The position numbers and the translations under genes were made by a program. Positions 1 to 5,389 of a DNA stretch of 6,240 bases are shown piece by piece; positions within the stretch are counted from its first letter, which is position 1; every line of letters starts with the position of its first letter. The notes below the pieces were generated by a model, which was not told the DNA's origin, made no database searches, and saw only the letters and a list, made by a program, of their open reading frames with translations. This DNA is from Desulfovibrio sp. (GTDB lineage: Bacteria; Desulfobacterota; Desulfovibrionia; Desulfovibrionales; Desulfovibrionaceae). Where the stretch lies: contig JAAUYW010000003.1 of assembly GCA_014804915.1 (NCBI GenBank), positions 6,600 through 12,839 of the forward strand. Reading direction: 5' to 3'.

Positions 1-549
1 GGCCAGTGGCTGTTCCAGTCCGACCAGTGCAAGCACTGCCGCGAGGCCCCATGCCATGAGGCGTGTCCAACCGGGGCCATAATGCGCAATGAATACGGCG
101 GCGTCTATTACCAGACGGATATCTGCATGGGCTGCCGCATGTGCCTTGCAGCCTGTCCCTTCGGCGTGCCGCAGATCAGCCCGGATACCGGACACTCCAT
201 GAAATGCGCGGAGTGCTATGACAGGCTGCGCGACGGACTTACTCCCGCCTGCGAGCTGGCATGTCCAACTGGCGCGATCCAGTATGGCCTGCGCGAGGAA
301 ATGCTGGCTCTTGCCCGGGAAAGGCTCGCATACCTGCATGCCAGCGGCCACCCGCAGGCGCGCCTCTATGGCGCCGTCCCTTTCCGGGATTATTCCGCGC
401 TCAATTCCTTTTACCTCCTGATGGATGAGCCGGAAGTGTATGGCCTGCCAGCAGAGCCTGTGACGCCAGTGCGCCGCATGGCGGCCGATTATCTGCGCGC
501 GGCCGTCACCCTGATAATCTGCGCGGCAGCCGTCGCCGCATGCCTCTAG
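1..549 (+). CDS. Formate-dehydrogenase-type 4Fe-4S electron-transfer subunit (FdnH/HybA-like), 5' end outside window
   Basis: The reading frame is open from base 1 and in frame with the later ATG at 82, so the gene starts upstream and 182 C-terminal residues are visible. Counting from base 1, three cysteine sets are seen: C10/C13/C18/C22, C42/C45/C48/C52, and C69/C72 with C84/C88. They match motifs II-IV of the four-cluster ferredoxin-like subunits of complex iron-sulfur molybdoenzymes; motif I should lie upstream. After the clusters, the stretch with LYG, then DEPEVYGLP, resembles the region after the clusters in FdnH/FdoH. The last ~25 residues (about 158-182) form one hydrophobic segment, a probable membrane anchor as in FdnH or HybA. 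Inferred role: carrying electrons between a catalytic subunit (not visible, probably upstream) and the NrfD-like membrane subunit encoded 70 nt downstream. Family is certain; the formate substrate is inference, and a hydrogenase, Hmc-like or other oxidoreductase partner remains possible. Confidence 0.88.
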   Translation, partial: GQWLFQSDQCKHCREAPCHEACPTGAIMRNEYGGVYYQTDICMGCRMCLAACPFGVPQISPDTGHSMKCAECYDRLRDGLTPACELACPTGAIQYGLREEMLALARERLAYLHASGHPQARLYGAVPFRDYSALNSFYLLMDEPEVYGLPAEPVTPVRRMAADYLRAAVTLIICAAAVAACL

Positions 550-619
550 CGGCCATCCCAACCATGCTGCCCCGAAATCGCGCCAAATGTGATCACGGGT
601 CAGCCAGCAGGAGACAGAT

Positions 620-1528
620 ATGTCACAAGAAGTTTCCAAATCCTGGATCAAGGGCGAAAAATCTCCCTACCAGATGCATGATATCACCCACTTTCCGGAC
701 TGGAAGGGCCTGATTGTCTGGGATGCCTTTTTCAATAACCTCACTTCCGGCACAATGCTCGTCGCAGGCCTTGCCTGGGCGGCGGGAGGCACCCTGATGG
801 CCGCTTTCCTGCCCTTTGCCCTCACAGCCGCCCTTTGCCTGCTCGTGATCGATCTCGGCATCCTGGTCGCGGATCTCGGCGATCCCAAACGCTTTGTCAA
901 TTCCCTGCGCGTCATGCGCTTCACATCCCCGCTCTCGGTCGGCGTCTGGGGCCTGACCTGCTATGGCATTTTTCTCGGCCTCGCCACCATCTGCTCCTGG
1001 ATACTCCTCGCCATCATTGGCGCCTATCCTGTATCCACATACATCCTGTCCGCCATCCTGCGCCTTTGCGCTGTCATGGCCATTGTCGCCGCGGTAGTGG
1101 TAATCTGCTACAAGGGCGTCGTCTTCAGCTGCTCCTCGCAGCCGGGCGTCTGCCAGGCCCGCTGGCTGCCGCCTTTCATGGTTTCGGACTCCCTCCTGAT
1201 GGGCATGGGAGTCTTTATAATAATTACAATTCTCGTTGCTCCGGATTCGCCAGCGCCCTTGATGCTGATCCTGCCTTCAATCGCCCTGCTGACAGCCCGC
1301 TGCACAACCTTTGCCCTGCTCTGGCAGGATCTGAAAAAACGGGCGCGGCTGGTCAATTCAAGGGATCGCAACCGCCTGATTGGAGCGATAGTCTATGGCC
1401 TGGGCGGACTTTTACCGCTTCTTTTGCTGTTCTGCGGGCCTTTCTGGATGGGGCTCGCAGCCATTCTCTTTCTTTGCGCAGGCCTTTTCGAGCGCAACTG
1501 GATTATAGGACTCACCAGACCACATTGA
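620..1528 (+). CDS. NrfD/PsrC-family integral membrane quinone-reactive subunit
   Basis: A 302-residue, strongly hydrophobic protein. The start is set by a good Shine-Dalgarno AGGAGA at 609-614, 5 nt before ATG 620. A polar N-terminus of about 35 residues is followed by roughly eight membrane segments (near 42-62, 66-87, 105-130, 138-165, 187-207, 210-232, and two in 250-292). The motif DLGDPKRF at 85-92, followed by RFTSPLSVGVWG around 100-111, is the NrfD/PsrC signature at the end of the second helix. This family anchors Fe-S subunits to the cytoplasmic membrane and exchanges electrons with (mena)quinone without heme; histidines are nearly absent (H20, H24, H302), which fits. It follows the Fe-S subunit on the same strand and is the last gene before a terminator. 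Together they look like the membrane arm of a formate-dehydrogenase-like or related respiratory complex. The exact enzyme cannot be told without the catalytic subunit. Confidence 0.88.
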   Translation: MSQEVSKSWIKGEKSPYQMHDITHFPDWKGLIVWDAFFNNLTSGTMLVAGLAWAAGGTLMAAFLPFALTAALCLLVIDLGILVADLGDPKRFVNSLRVMRFTSPLSVGVWGLTCYGIFLGLATICSWILLAIIGAYPVSTYILSAILRLCAVMAIVAAVVVICYKGVVFSCSSQPGVCQARWLPPFMVSDSLLMGMGVFIIITILVAPDSPAPLMLILPSIALLTARCTTFALLWQDLKKRARLVNSRDRNRLIGAIVYGLGGLLPLLLLFCGPFWMGLAAILFLCAGLFERNWIIGLTRPH

Positions 1529-1549
1529 CGTCCGTGCCTGTTTATGCTG

Positions 1550-1578
1550 GCGCCCGGGGGCCGCTCCGGGCGCTTTTT
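1550..1578 (+). terminator. Intrinsic terminator of the redox operon
   Basis: A perfect 8-bp GC-only stem, GCGCCCGG (1550-1557) with CCGGGCGC (1566-1573), has an 8-nt loop and is followed by TTTTT (1574-1578). It begins 22 nt after the stop codon of the NrfD-like gene. This separates the redox operon from the ribosomal operon downstream. Confidence 0.92.
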
Positions 1579-1619
1579 AGGCAATTTTTAGAAAATAGCA
1601 CATCTCCTCCAAAATTTTC

Positions 1620-1648
1620 TTGACCTTTCCTTATTCTTGCCCTAAAAA
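1620..1648 (+). promoter_or_regulatory. Probable sigma70 promoter of the S10 ribosomal operon
   Basis: TTGACC (1620-1625) and TAAAAA (1643-1648) are separated by 17 nt, matching 5/6 and 4/6 of the sigma70 consensus. Transcription would begin near 1655. The 35 nt upstream (about 1583-1619) contain A/T runs (ATTTTTAGAAAATA and AAAATTTT) placed like an UP element, which is common at ribosomal promoters. It sits about 40 nt after the preceding terminator, as expected for a promoter serving the next operon. No better -35/-10 pair was found between here and rpsJ. The weak point is the -10 box. Confidence 0.5.
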
Positions 1649-1656
1649 CAATTTTT

Positions 1657-1669
1657 GCCCAATATGGGC
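1657..1669 (+). repeat. Small hairpin GCCCA-ATA-TGGGC at the predicted leader start
   Basis: A perfect 5-bp inverted repeat (1657-1661 with 1665-1669) and a 3-nt loop, lying at or just after the predicted transcription start. It could be the 5'-terminal hairpin of the leader RNA or an operator-type palindrome overlapping the start site. A stem this short may be chance. Confidence 0.3.
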
Positions 1670-1671
1670 CA

Positions 1672-1688
1672 TCCCTGAACGGCAGGGA
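1672..1688 (+). repeat. Leader hairpin A (6-bp stem, 5-nt loop)
   Basis: TCCCTG (1672-1677) and CAGGGA (1683-1688) pair perfectly across the loop AACGG. The stem ends exactly where the next inverted repeat starts, so the two could stack coaxially in the transcript. Confidence 0.45.
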
Positions 1689-1709
1689 AGAACAGATTGA
1701 GTCTGTTCT
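1689..1709 (+). repeat. Leader hairpin B / 21-bp palindrome (8-bp arms, 5-nt centre)
   Basis: AGAACAGA (1689-1696) and TCTGTTCT (1702-1709) are exact reverse complements around TTGAG. In RNA this is an 8-bp hairpin abutting hairpin A. In DNA it has the size and symmetry of a dimeric regulator's operator, about 40 bp downstream of the predicted start. Which of the two it is cannot be decided from one sequence. Confidence 0.5.
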
Positions 1710-1727
1710 GTACGCGCCCTGGAGGAT

Positions 1728-1739
1728 AACCCCGGGGTT
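1728..1739 (+). repeat. Perfect 12-bp palindrome AACCCCGGGGTT
   Basis: A gapless self-complementary 12-mer. It cannot fold tightly as an RNA hairpin without opening its centre, so if functional it is more likely a DNA-binding site or an intermolecular (kissing or dimer) RNA contact. The sequence TTGACA overlaps its right edge (1739-1744). Confidence 0.3.
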
Positions 1740-1742
1740 TGA

Positions 1743-1764
1743 CATTTGCAGGCGTTGCCAAATG
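1743..1764 (+). repeat. Leader hairpin C (6-bp stem, 10-nt loop)
   Basis: CATTTG (1743-1748) and CAAATG (1759-1764) are exact reverse complements enclosing CAGGCGTTGC. It begins 4 nt after the 12-bp palindrome and is part of the hairpin series in the leader. Confidence 0.35.
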
Positions 1765-1777
1765 CCTCACGATGTCC

Positions 1778-1825
1778 AGCCGTTCCAGTCCGGCTAGCAT
1801 CCGCCCGTCTCTTGCTGAAGCGGGC
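1778..1825 (+). repeat. Two further leader stem-loops
   Basis: AGCCG (1778-1782) pairs with CGGCT (1791-1795) over an 8-nt loop. GCCCG (1803-1807) pairs with CGGGC (1821-1825), and inside it CTT (1811-1813) stacks on AAG (1818-1820) with loop GCTG and a 3-nt bulge. Both are modest stems that could be chance in GC-rich DNA. They are listed because they continue the series between 1657 and 1764. Confidence 0.3.
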
Positions 1826-1903
1826 CTGCGGACTGTAAGGTGCAAGCGGGTTTTGGCGTGTCTGCGGTTTCATGCCTAAATGGCAAAGGCCGCGCAAGAC
1901 CGG

Positions 1904-1960
1904 AGCCGCGCTGATTCCAGCATCTGGAACAGGCGCCCGGCGAAGACTCGCGGCTTTTTT
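1904..1960 (+). terminator. Terminator-like stem and T-run in the rpsJ leader (candidate attenuator)
   Basis: AGCCGCG (1904-1910) pairs perfectly with CGCGGCT (1949-1955), and T-A closure runs directly into TTTTTT (1955-1960). G·U pairs at 1903/1956 and 1902/1957 could lengthen the stem. The enclosed 38 nt carry a perfect inner hairpin, TTCCAG (1915-1920) with CTGGAA (1924-1929), loop CAT. The T-run is 47 nt before the rpsJ ATG and no gene ends nearby, so a terminator here would act on the leader transcript, as in attenuation. The long interior loop makes it a weaker terminator than the one at 1550. It could equally end a small RNA. Confidence 0.5.
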
Positions 1961-1961
1961 G

Positions 1962-1981
1962 TCGCCTTTGTGGCGAAAGGC
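1962..1981 (+). promoter_or_regulatory. Two mutually exclusive hairpins just before the rpsJ ribosome binding site
   Basis: TCGCC (1962-1966) can pair with GGCGA (1972-1976). Alternatively GCCTTT (1964-1969) can pair perfectly with AAAGGC (1976-1981). The two share bases and cannot form together. They lie 14-33 nt before the rpsJ Shine-Dalgarno (TGGAG, 1995-1999), a position where a switch could affect translation or pausing. A functional switch is inference only. Confidence 0.3.
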
Positions 1982-2007
1982 AGAGTTATATTACTGGAGT
2001 AGGCAGA

Positions 2008-2325
2008 ATGACGACAGTCAGCAGTGATCGCATCCGCATCAAGCTCAAGGCATACGATTACCGCATCCTGGACAAGGCAGTGGCGGAAATCGTGGACACG
2101 GCGCGCAATACTGGCGCTGGCGTGGCCGGGCCAATTCCGCTCCCCACCAACATTCACAAATATACAATTCAACGTTCAGTCCATGTGGACAAGAAATCCC
2201 GCGAACAGTTCGAGATGCGGATTCACAAGCGCCTGATGGATATCCTGGAACCGACCCAGCAGACCGTCGACGCGCTTGGCAAGCTTTCCCTGCCGGCTGG
2301 CGTTGATGTGGAAATCAAGCTGTAG
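2008..2325 (+). CDS. rpsJ: 30S ribosomal protein S10 (NusE)
   Basis: 105 residues, against 103 in E. coli. Key blocks are [14 protein letters not shown] (9-22), [19 protein letters not shown] (37-55) and [15 protein letters not shown] (69-83), diagnostic of S10. It binds 16S rRNA in the 30S head and, as NusE, joins NusB in antitermination complexes. The start is ATG 2008 with TGGAG at 1995-1999, 8 nt upstream. It is the first gene of the S10 operon, preceded by the structured leader and followed by rplC after 12 nt. The sequence is very close to Desulfovibrio S10 as I remember it, which is the main clue to the host lineage. Confidence 0.98.
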   Translation: MTTVSSDRIRIKLKAYDYRILDKAVAEIVDTARNTGAGVAGPIPLPTNIHKYTIQRSVHVDKKSREQFEMRIHKRLMDILEPTQQTVDALGKLSLPAGVDVEIKL

Positions 2326-2337
2326 GAGGGTTTTGCC

Positions 2338-2967
2338 GTGGCTGAAAAACTGGGAATCCTCGGACGCAAGCTGGGCATGACCCGCATCTTTGGCCATGAC
2401 GGGACAGCGATACCGGTAACGGTAATCGAAGCCGGCCCGTGTCCGGTTACGCAGATCAAATCCGAGGCCAAGGATGGTTACAACGCCATCCAGATTGGCT
2501 TCAACAAGGCCAAGGCCAAGCATGTAACGAAACCGCAGCAGGGGCACTTCGCCAAAGCGGACGCGGGAATGTTCCGCCAGACGCGCGAGATCCGGCTTGA
2601 GGGCGCGCCCGAGCAAAAGCTGGGCGAAGAGCTGACTGTGGAAATTTTCTCGCCTGGCGATGTGGTTAAAGTAACCGGCAAAAGCGTAGGCAAGGGCTAC
2701 CAGGGCAGGATGAGGCGCTGGAACTTCGCAGGCGCAAAAGATTCGCATGGCACAGAAAAAGTGCACCGCAACAACGGCTCCATAGGCAACAACACATTTC
2801 CGGGACATGTGTTCAAGGGGCGCAAGATGGCCGGCCACTGGGGCAATGAAACTGTAACCGAGCTTGGCCTGAAAATAGTGGGCATTCGTCCCGAGGACAA
2901 TGTCATACTGGTTAAAGGCACCGTGCCTGGCCCGAAAAACGGCCTGGTTCTGATTCGCAAGCAGTAG
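2338..2967 (+). CDS. rplC: 50S ribosomal protein L3, GTG start
   Basis: 209 residues, the same as E. coli. The start is GTG 2338, supported by AGGAGGG (2324-2330) overlapping the rpsJ stop codon and by the N-terminus [12 protein letters not shown] (7-18). The central extension that reaches the peptidyl transferase region is present: [14 protein letters not shown] (119-132), then [10 protein letters not shown] (147-156) and [14 protein letters not shown] (158-171). L3 is an early assembly protein bound to 23S rRNA. Relative to E. coli (GSIGQNQTPG), the residue aligned with Gln150, the PrmB methylation site, is Thr153, so this L3 should not be methylated there. It is tightly spaced with rpsJ (12 nt) and rplD (9 nt). 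Confidence 0.98.
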   Translation: MAEKLGILGRKLGMTRIFGHDGTAIPVTVIEAGPCPVTQIKSEAKDGYNAIQIGFNKAKAKHVTKPQQGHFAKADAGMFRQTREIRLEGAPEQKLGEELTVEIFSPGDVVKVTGKSVGKGYQGRMRRWNFAGAKDSHGTEKVHRNNGSIGNNTFPGHVFKGRKMAGHWGNETVTELGLKIVGIRPEDNVILVKGTVPGPKNGLVLIRKQ

Positions 2968-2976
2968 GGGAAGCAG

Positions 2977-3612
2977 ATGGCTACTGTAAAAGTATATGAC
3001 CAGGAGCGCCAGGAAGTCGGGGAGATCGCGCTTGCGCCGGAAGTGTTTGACGTAGTGCCAAGGGCCGAGATCCTGAATTTTGTGATTCGCTCGCAAATGG
3101 CGGCGAACCGCTCGGGCACGCATCACACCAAAACGCGCGGCCAGGTTTCCGGCGGCGGCGTAAAGCCGTGGAAGCAGAAGGGCACAGGCCGGGCGCGGGC
3201 CGGCTCGAACCGCTCGCCGATCTGGCGCGGCGGCGCAATCATTTTTGGACCGCAGCCGCGAACCTATGGATTCAAGGTCAACAGCAAGATTCGCGCCCTG
3301 GCGATGAAAATGGCGCTTTCCAGCAGGGTGGAGGACGGCGGCCTGCTGATAGTGAAGGCCATTGACATTGCCGAGCCAAAGACAAAACTGTTTGCAAAAG
3401 TTGCAAAACAGCTTGAACTGGACAAGGCGCTGGTAGTTTTGCCGGAAAAGAATGAGACGCTGATTCGCGCAAGCAACAATCTGCCCAATGTTACAACGAC
3501 AACGCCTGACCAGCTGAATGTCTGGCAGATCCTGAAGCACAGGCAGCTGGTTTTGCTTGAGGATGCAGTCAGCCTGATAGAGGCGCGCTTTGCGGCCAGG
3601 GAGAAGAAATGA
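2977..3612 (+). CDS. rplD: 50S ribosomal protein L4
   Basis: 211 residues with the typical arrangement: a globular N-terminus, the long basic loop that lines the exit tunnel (about 44-95, containing KPWKQKGTGRARAGSNRSP at 63-81 and WRGG at 83-86), and a C-terminal alpha/beta domain ending at 211. ATG 2977 follows AGGGGAAG (2966-2973). The last bases overlap the rplW start in an ATGA. In E. coli, L4 also represses the S10 operon through its leader RNA by stimulating premature termination and blocking translation. With a hairpin-rich leader carrying a terminator-like element in front of rpsJ, the same role is a plausible inference here but is not shown by the sequence. Confidence 0.98.
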   Translation: MATVKVYDQERQEVGEIALAPEVFDVVPRAEILNFVIRSQMAANRSGTHHTKTRGQVSGGGVKPWKQKGTGRARAGSNRSPIWRGGAIIFGPQPRTYGFKVNSKIRALAMKMALSSRVEDGGLLIVKAIDIAEPKTKLFAKVAKQLELDKALVVLPEKNETLIRASNNLPNVTTTTPDQLNVWQILKHRQLVLLEDAVSLIEARFAAREKK

Positions 3613-3899
3613 ATCTGAACGACGTGCTGCTCAGGCCGCTTCTTACCGAAAAGACGACGATGCTCAAGGATGAGGCGCGCCAGGTTACATTCATGGTGGC
3701 TCCCGGAGCCAACCAGCTGCAAATTGAAAAGGCTGTTGAGCAGACATTCAATGTCAAGGTGCAGAAGGTCAATATTGTCCGGCGCAGGCCAAGACGCAGA
3801 TTCCGCCAGGGGCGGCTGATTGGCCAGCAATCCGGCTGGAAGAAGGCATATGTGATGCTGGCGCCAGGCGACAAGATAGACCTTTTTGAGGGAGTATAA
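3609..3899 (+). CDS. rplW: 50S ribosomal protein L23
   Basis: 96 residues, normal for bacterial L23. The N-terminal [10 protein letters not shown] (7-16) holds Glu14, aligned with E. coli Glu18, the contact for trigger factor and SRP at the tunnel exit. The basic loop [12 protein letters not shown] (58-69) and [10 protein letters not shown] (75-84) are typical. ATG 3609 overlaps the rplD stop codon by 4 nt (ATGA), with AGGGAG at 3598-3603 inside the end of rplD, so translation is coupled. rplB starts 1 nt after the stop codon. Confidence 0.97.
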   Translation: MNLNDVLLRPLLTEKTTMLKDEARQVTFMVAPGANQLQIEKAVEQTFNVKVQKVNIVRRRPRRRFRQGRLIGQQSGWKKAYVMLAPGDKIDLFEGV

Positions 3900-3900
3900 G

Positions 3901-4749
3901 ATGGCAGTCCGCAAGCTGAAGCCGACCTCTGCCGGACGACGTTTCCAGACGGTCTCCGATTTCCAGGAAGTAACGCGCACAACGCCAGAAAAATCCCTTA
4001 CCGAGGGATTGCCAAAAAAGGCTGGCCGCAACAACAACGGACGCGTTACGAGCCGCAGGCGCGGCGGCGGAGTCAAGCGCCTTTACCGGATCATTGATTT
4101 CAAGCGCGACAAAAAGGGCGTGCCCGCAGTTGTGGCGGAGATCGAGTATGATCCAAACCGCACGGCCCGGATTGCCCTGCTCCATTATGCTGACGGGGAA
4201 AAGCGCTACATTCTTGCTCCGCAAGGGCTGAAACAGGGCGACAAGGTGCTGGCCGGAGTGGATACGCGCACAGGCCAGACGGCGGATATCAAGCCTGGCA
4301 ACGCGCTGGAAATGGCTAAAATTCCGGTCGGCACGGTCATTCACAATATCGAGATGTCCCCCGGGCGCGGCGGCCAGCTGTGCCGGTCGGCAGGGACATA
4401 CGCGCAGCTGATCGCCAAGGAAGGCAAATACGCGCTTTTACGCCTGCCATCCGGAGAGGTGCGCAAGGTGCTGGCAAGCTGCATGGCGACAGTCGGGCAG
4501 GTGGGCAATCTCTCGCACGAAAACATTTCGCTTGGCAAGGCAGGGCGCAATCGCTGGCTGGGGCGGCGGCCAAAGGTGCGCGGCGTGGCGATGAATCCGA
4601 TTGACCATCCCCTGGGCGGCGGCGAAGGACGCAGCTCCGGCGGCCGGCATCCGGTTTCGCCCTGGGGCATGCCTGCCAAGGGCTACAAGACCAGGGACAA
4701 GAAAAAGGCGTCCAGCAAGCTGATCATCAAGCGGCGCGGACAAAAATAG
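3901..4749 (+). CDS. rplB: 50S ribosomal protein L2
   Basis: 282 residues (E. coli 273). ATG 3901 is chosen over an in-frame TTG at 3886: AGGGAG (3889-3894) precedes it by 6 nt and the protein then begins [10 protein letters not shown], the family N-terminus. [15 protein letters not shown] (43-57), the SH3-like core with [18 protein letters not shown] (153-170) and the C-terminal [14 protein letters not shown] (231-244) are all present. His236 aligns with E. coli His229, implicated in peptidyl transfer; the nearby second histidine of E. coli (DHPHGGG) is Leu here. About six extra residues (TRTGQT, near 122-127) precede DIKPGN relative to E. coli. L2 binds 23S rRNA and is needed for subunit joining. 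Confidence 0.98.
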   Translation: MAVRKLKPTSAGRRFQTVSDFQEVTRTTPEKSLTEGLPKKAGRNNNGRVTSRRRGGGVKRLYRIIDFKRDKKGVPAVVAEIEYDPNRTARIALLHYADGEKRYILAPQGLKQGDKVLAGVDTRTGQTADIKPGNALEMAKIPVGTVIHNIEMSPGRGGQLCRSAGTYAQLIAKEGKYALLRLPSGEVRKVLASCMATVGQVGNLSHENISLGKAGRNRWLGRRPKVRGVAMNPIDHPLGGGEGRSSGGRHPVSPWGMPAKGYKTRDKKKASSKLIIKRRGQK

Positions 4750-4758
4750 GAGCGGCAG

Positions 4759-5043
4759 ATGCCAAGATCGCTAAAAAAAGGCCCCTTCATTGACGGGCAC
4801 TTGCAGGCAAAGGTTGACGCGGCTGTTTCAAGCGGCGACCGGCGCGTAATCAAGACCTGGTCGCGCCGCTCGACGATTCTGCCGGAGATGGTTGGCCTGA
4901 CATTCGCTGTCCACAATGGCCGCAAATTCGTGCCTGTTTTTGTTACGGAGAACATGGTTGGCCACAAGCTCGGCGAATTTTCGCCCACGCGCACATTCCA
5001 TGGGCACGCGGCTGACCGCAAAGCCAAGGCGGCCAAGAAATAG
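4759..5043 (+). CDS. rpsS: 30S ribosomal protein S19
   Basis: 94 residues with the family hallmarks [15 protein letters not shown] (1-15), [16 protein letters not shown] (31-46), [10 protein letters not shown] (51-60) and [18 protein letters not shown] (66-83). It binds 16S rRNA in the 30S head with S13, near the A-site finger bridge. ATG 4759 has AGGAG at 4748-4752, overlapping the rplB stop codon. Position between rplB and rplV is canonical for the S10 operon. Confidence 0.98.
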   Translation: MPRSLKKGPFIDGHLQAKVDAAVSSGDRRVIKTWSRRSTILPEMVGLTFAVHNGRKFVPVFVTENMVGHKLGEFSPTRTFHGHAADRKAKAAKK

Positions 5044-5051
5044 GATCGGTT

Positions 5052-5387
5052 ATGGAAGCAAAAGCAATAGCCAAATACCAGCGCGTATCGCCGCGCAAAA
5101 CCCGCTTGGTGGCGCGCAATGTCCAGGGCCTTGGCGTGGAAGATGCAATGAATCTGTTGCGCTTTACCCATAACAAGCCCGCAGGCATCCTGTTTGAAGT
5201 GGTAAAAAGCGCGCTTGCCAATGCCGACCAGCAGGGCAATGTGGATGTGGACAGTCTGGTGGTAAAGGAAGTGATGGTGAATGAAGGGCCGTGCTGGAAG
5301 CGCTTCATGCCGCGGGCGCAGGGGCGGGCGACGAAAATTCGCAAGCGCACGAGCCATATCACTGTGATTCTTTCGGAAGGGCGGTAA
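5052..5387 (+). CDS. rplV: 50S ribosomal protein L22
   Basis: 111 residues (E. coli 110). [16 protein letters not shown] (11-26) is the usual N-terminal core. The long beta-hairpin reaching into the exit tunnel is [28 protein letters not shown] (78-105 region). At the tip, the E. coli Met-Lys-Arg triplet linked to macrolide resistance when deleted reads Trp-Lys-Arg (82-84). ATG 5052 lies 8 nt after the rpsS stop codon; its Shine-Dalgarno is only AGGA (5042-5045), weaker than for neighbouring genes, so coupling to rpsS translation may matter. Confidence 0.97.
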   Translation: MEAKAIAKYQRVSPRKTRLVARNVQGLGVEDAMNLLRFTHNKPAGILFEVVKSALANADQQGNVDVDSLVVKEVMVNEGPCWKRFMPRAQGRATKIRKRTSHITVILSEGR

Positions 5388-5389
5388 AC

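Larger units (their letters stand above)
1655..2007 (+). promoter_or_regulatory. Long structured 5' leader of the S10 operon (no gene recognised)
   Basis: About 350 nt between the predicted transcription start and rpsJ hold no convincing coding region but many perfect short inverted repeats: 1657-1669, 1672-1688, 1689-1709, 1728-1739, 1743-1764, 1778-1795, 1803-1825, 1904-1955 (with inner 1915-1929) and 1962-1981. In E. coli the S10 operon leader is a shorter structured RNA through which ribosomal protein L4 represses its own operon. Here rplD (L4) is the third gene, so an analogous autoregulatory leader is a reasonable inference, but I see no sequence identity with the E. coli leader. An independent small RNA ending at the T-run at 1955-1960 is the alternative. 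The coordinates are approximate at the 5' end because the start site is predicted. Confidence 0.5.

Noticed and set aside
1604..1610. CTCCTCC resembling the 16S rRNA anti-Shine-Dalgarno end
   Set aside because: It lies upstream of the predicted transcription start in the promoter region, so it is probably not transcribed with the operon; a seven-base match is not evidence.
835..1623. 262-codon + strand frame overlapping the NrfD-like gene
   Set aside because: It is out of frame with a clearly conserved membrane protein, rich in His, Arg and Pro as expected for a frame-shifted translation, and runs through the terminator at 1550-1578.
1778..1795. Possible tRNA T-arm (GTTCCAGTCC resembles GTTCRANTCC)
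   Set aside because: The position that should be a purine is C, the 7-nt-loop pairing fails at the second base pair, and no acceptor, D or anticodon arms fit around it.
1772..1879. 35-codon ORF (MSSRSSPASIRPS...) and an 11-codon ORF at 1762 in the S10 leader, as possible leader peptides
   Set aside because: Neither has a Shine-Dalgarno at a proper distance, and I see no run of one amino acid that would suggest peptide-based attenuation.
1549..1940. Nine-base direct repeat GGCGCCCGG at 1549-1557 and 1932-1940
   Set aside because: Short GC-only word, one copy being an arm of the terminator; expected by chance at this composition and not accompanied by other repeat structure.
1655..1960. Known housekeeping RNA (6S, SRP RNA, RNase P RNA, tmRNA) in the gap
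   Set aside because: I looked for SRP-type GGAAG/GCAGCC, RNase P GAGGAAAGTCC and tmRNA motifs and for the long closing stem of 6S RNA and found none. A covariance-model search would settle it.
1987..1992. TATATT as a -10 box directly before rpsJ
   Set aside because: No -35-like hexamer lies at 15-19 nt upstream, and a start from it would fall in the Shine-Dalgarno, leaving almost no 5' end for ribosome binding.
2176..3540. 454-codon open frame on the - strand opposite rpsJ, rplC and rplD
   Set aside because: It is a shadow of strongly biased coding on the + strand; its translation has no recognisable domain and the + strand genes are unmistakable. The same applies to the - strand frames at 3264-4076, 3769-4344, 4683-5357 and 4943-5533.
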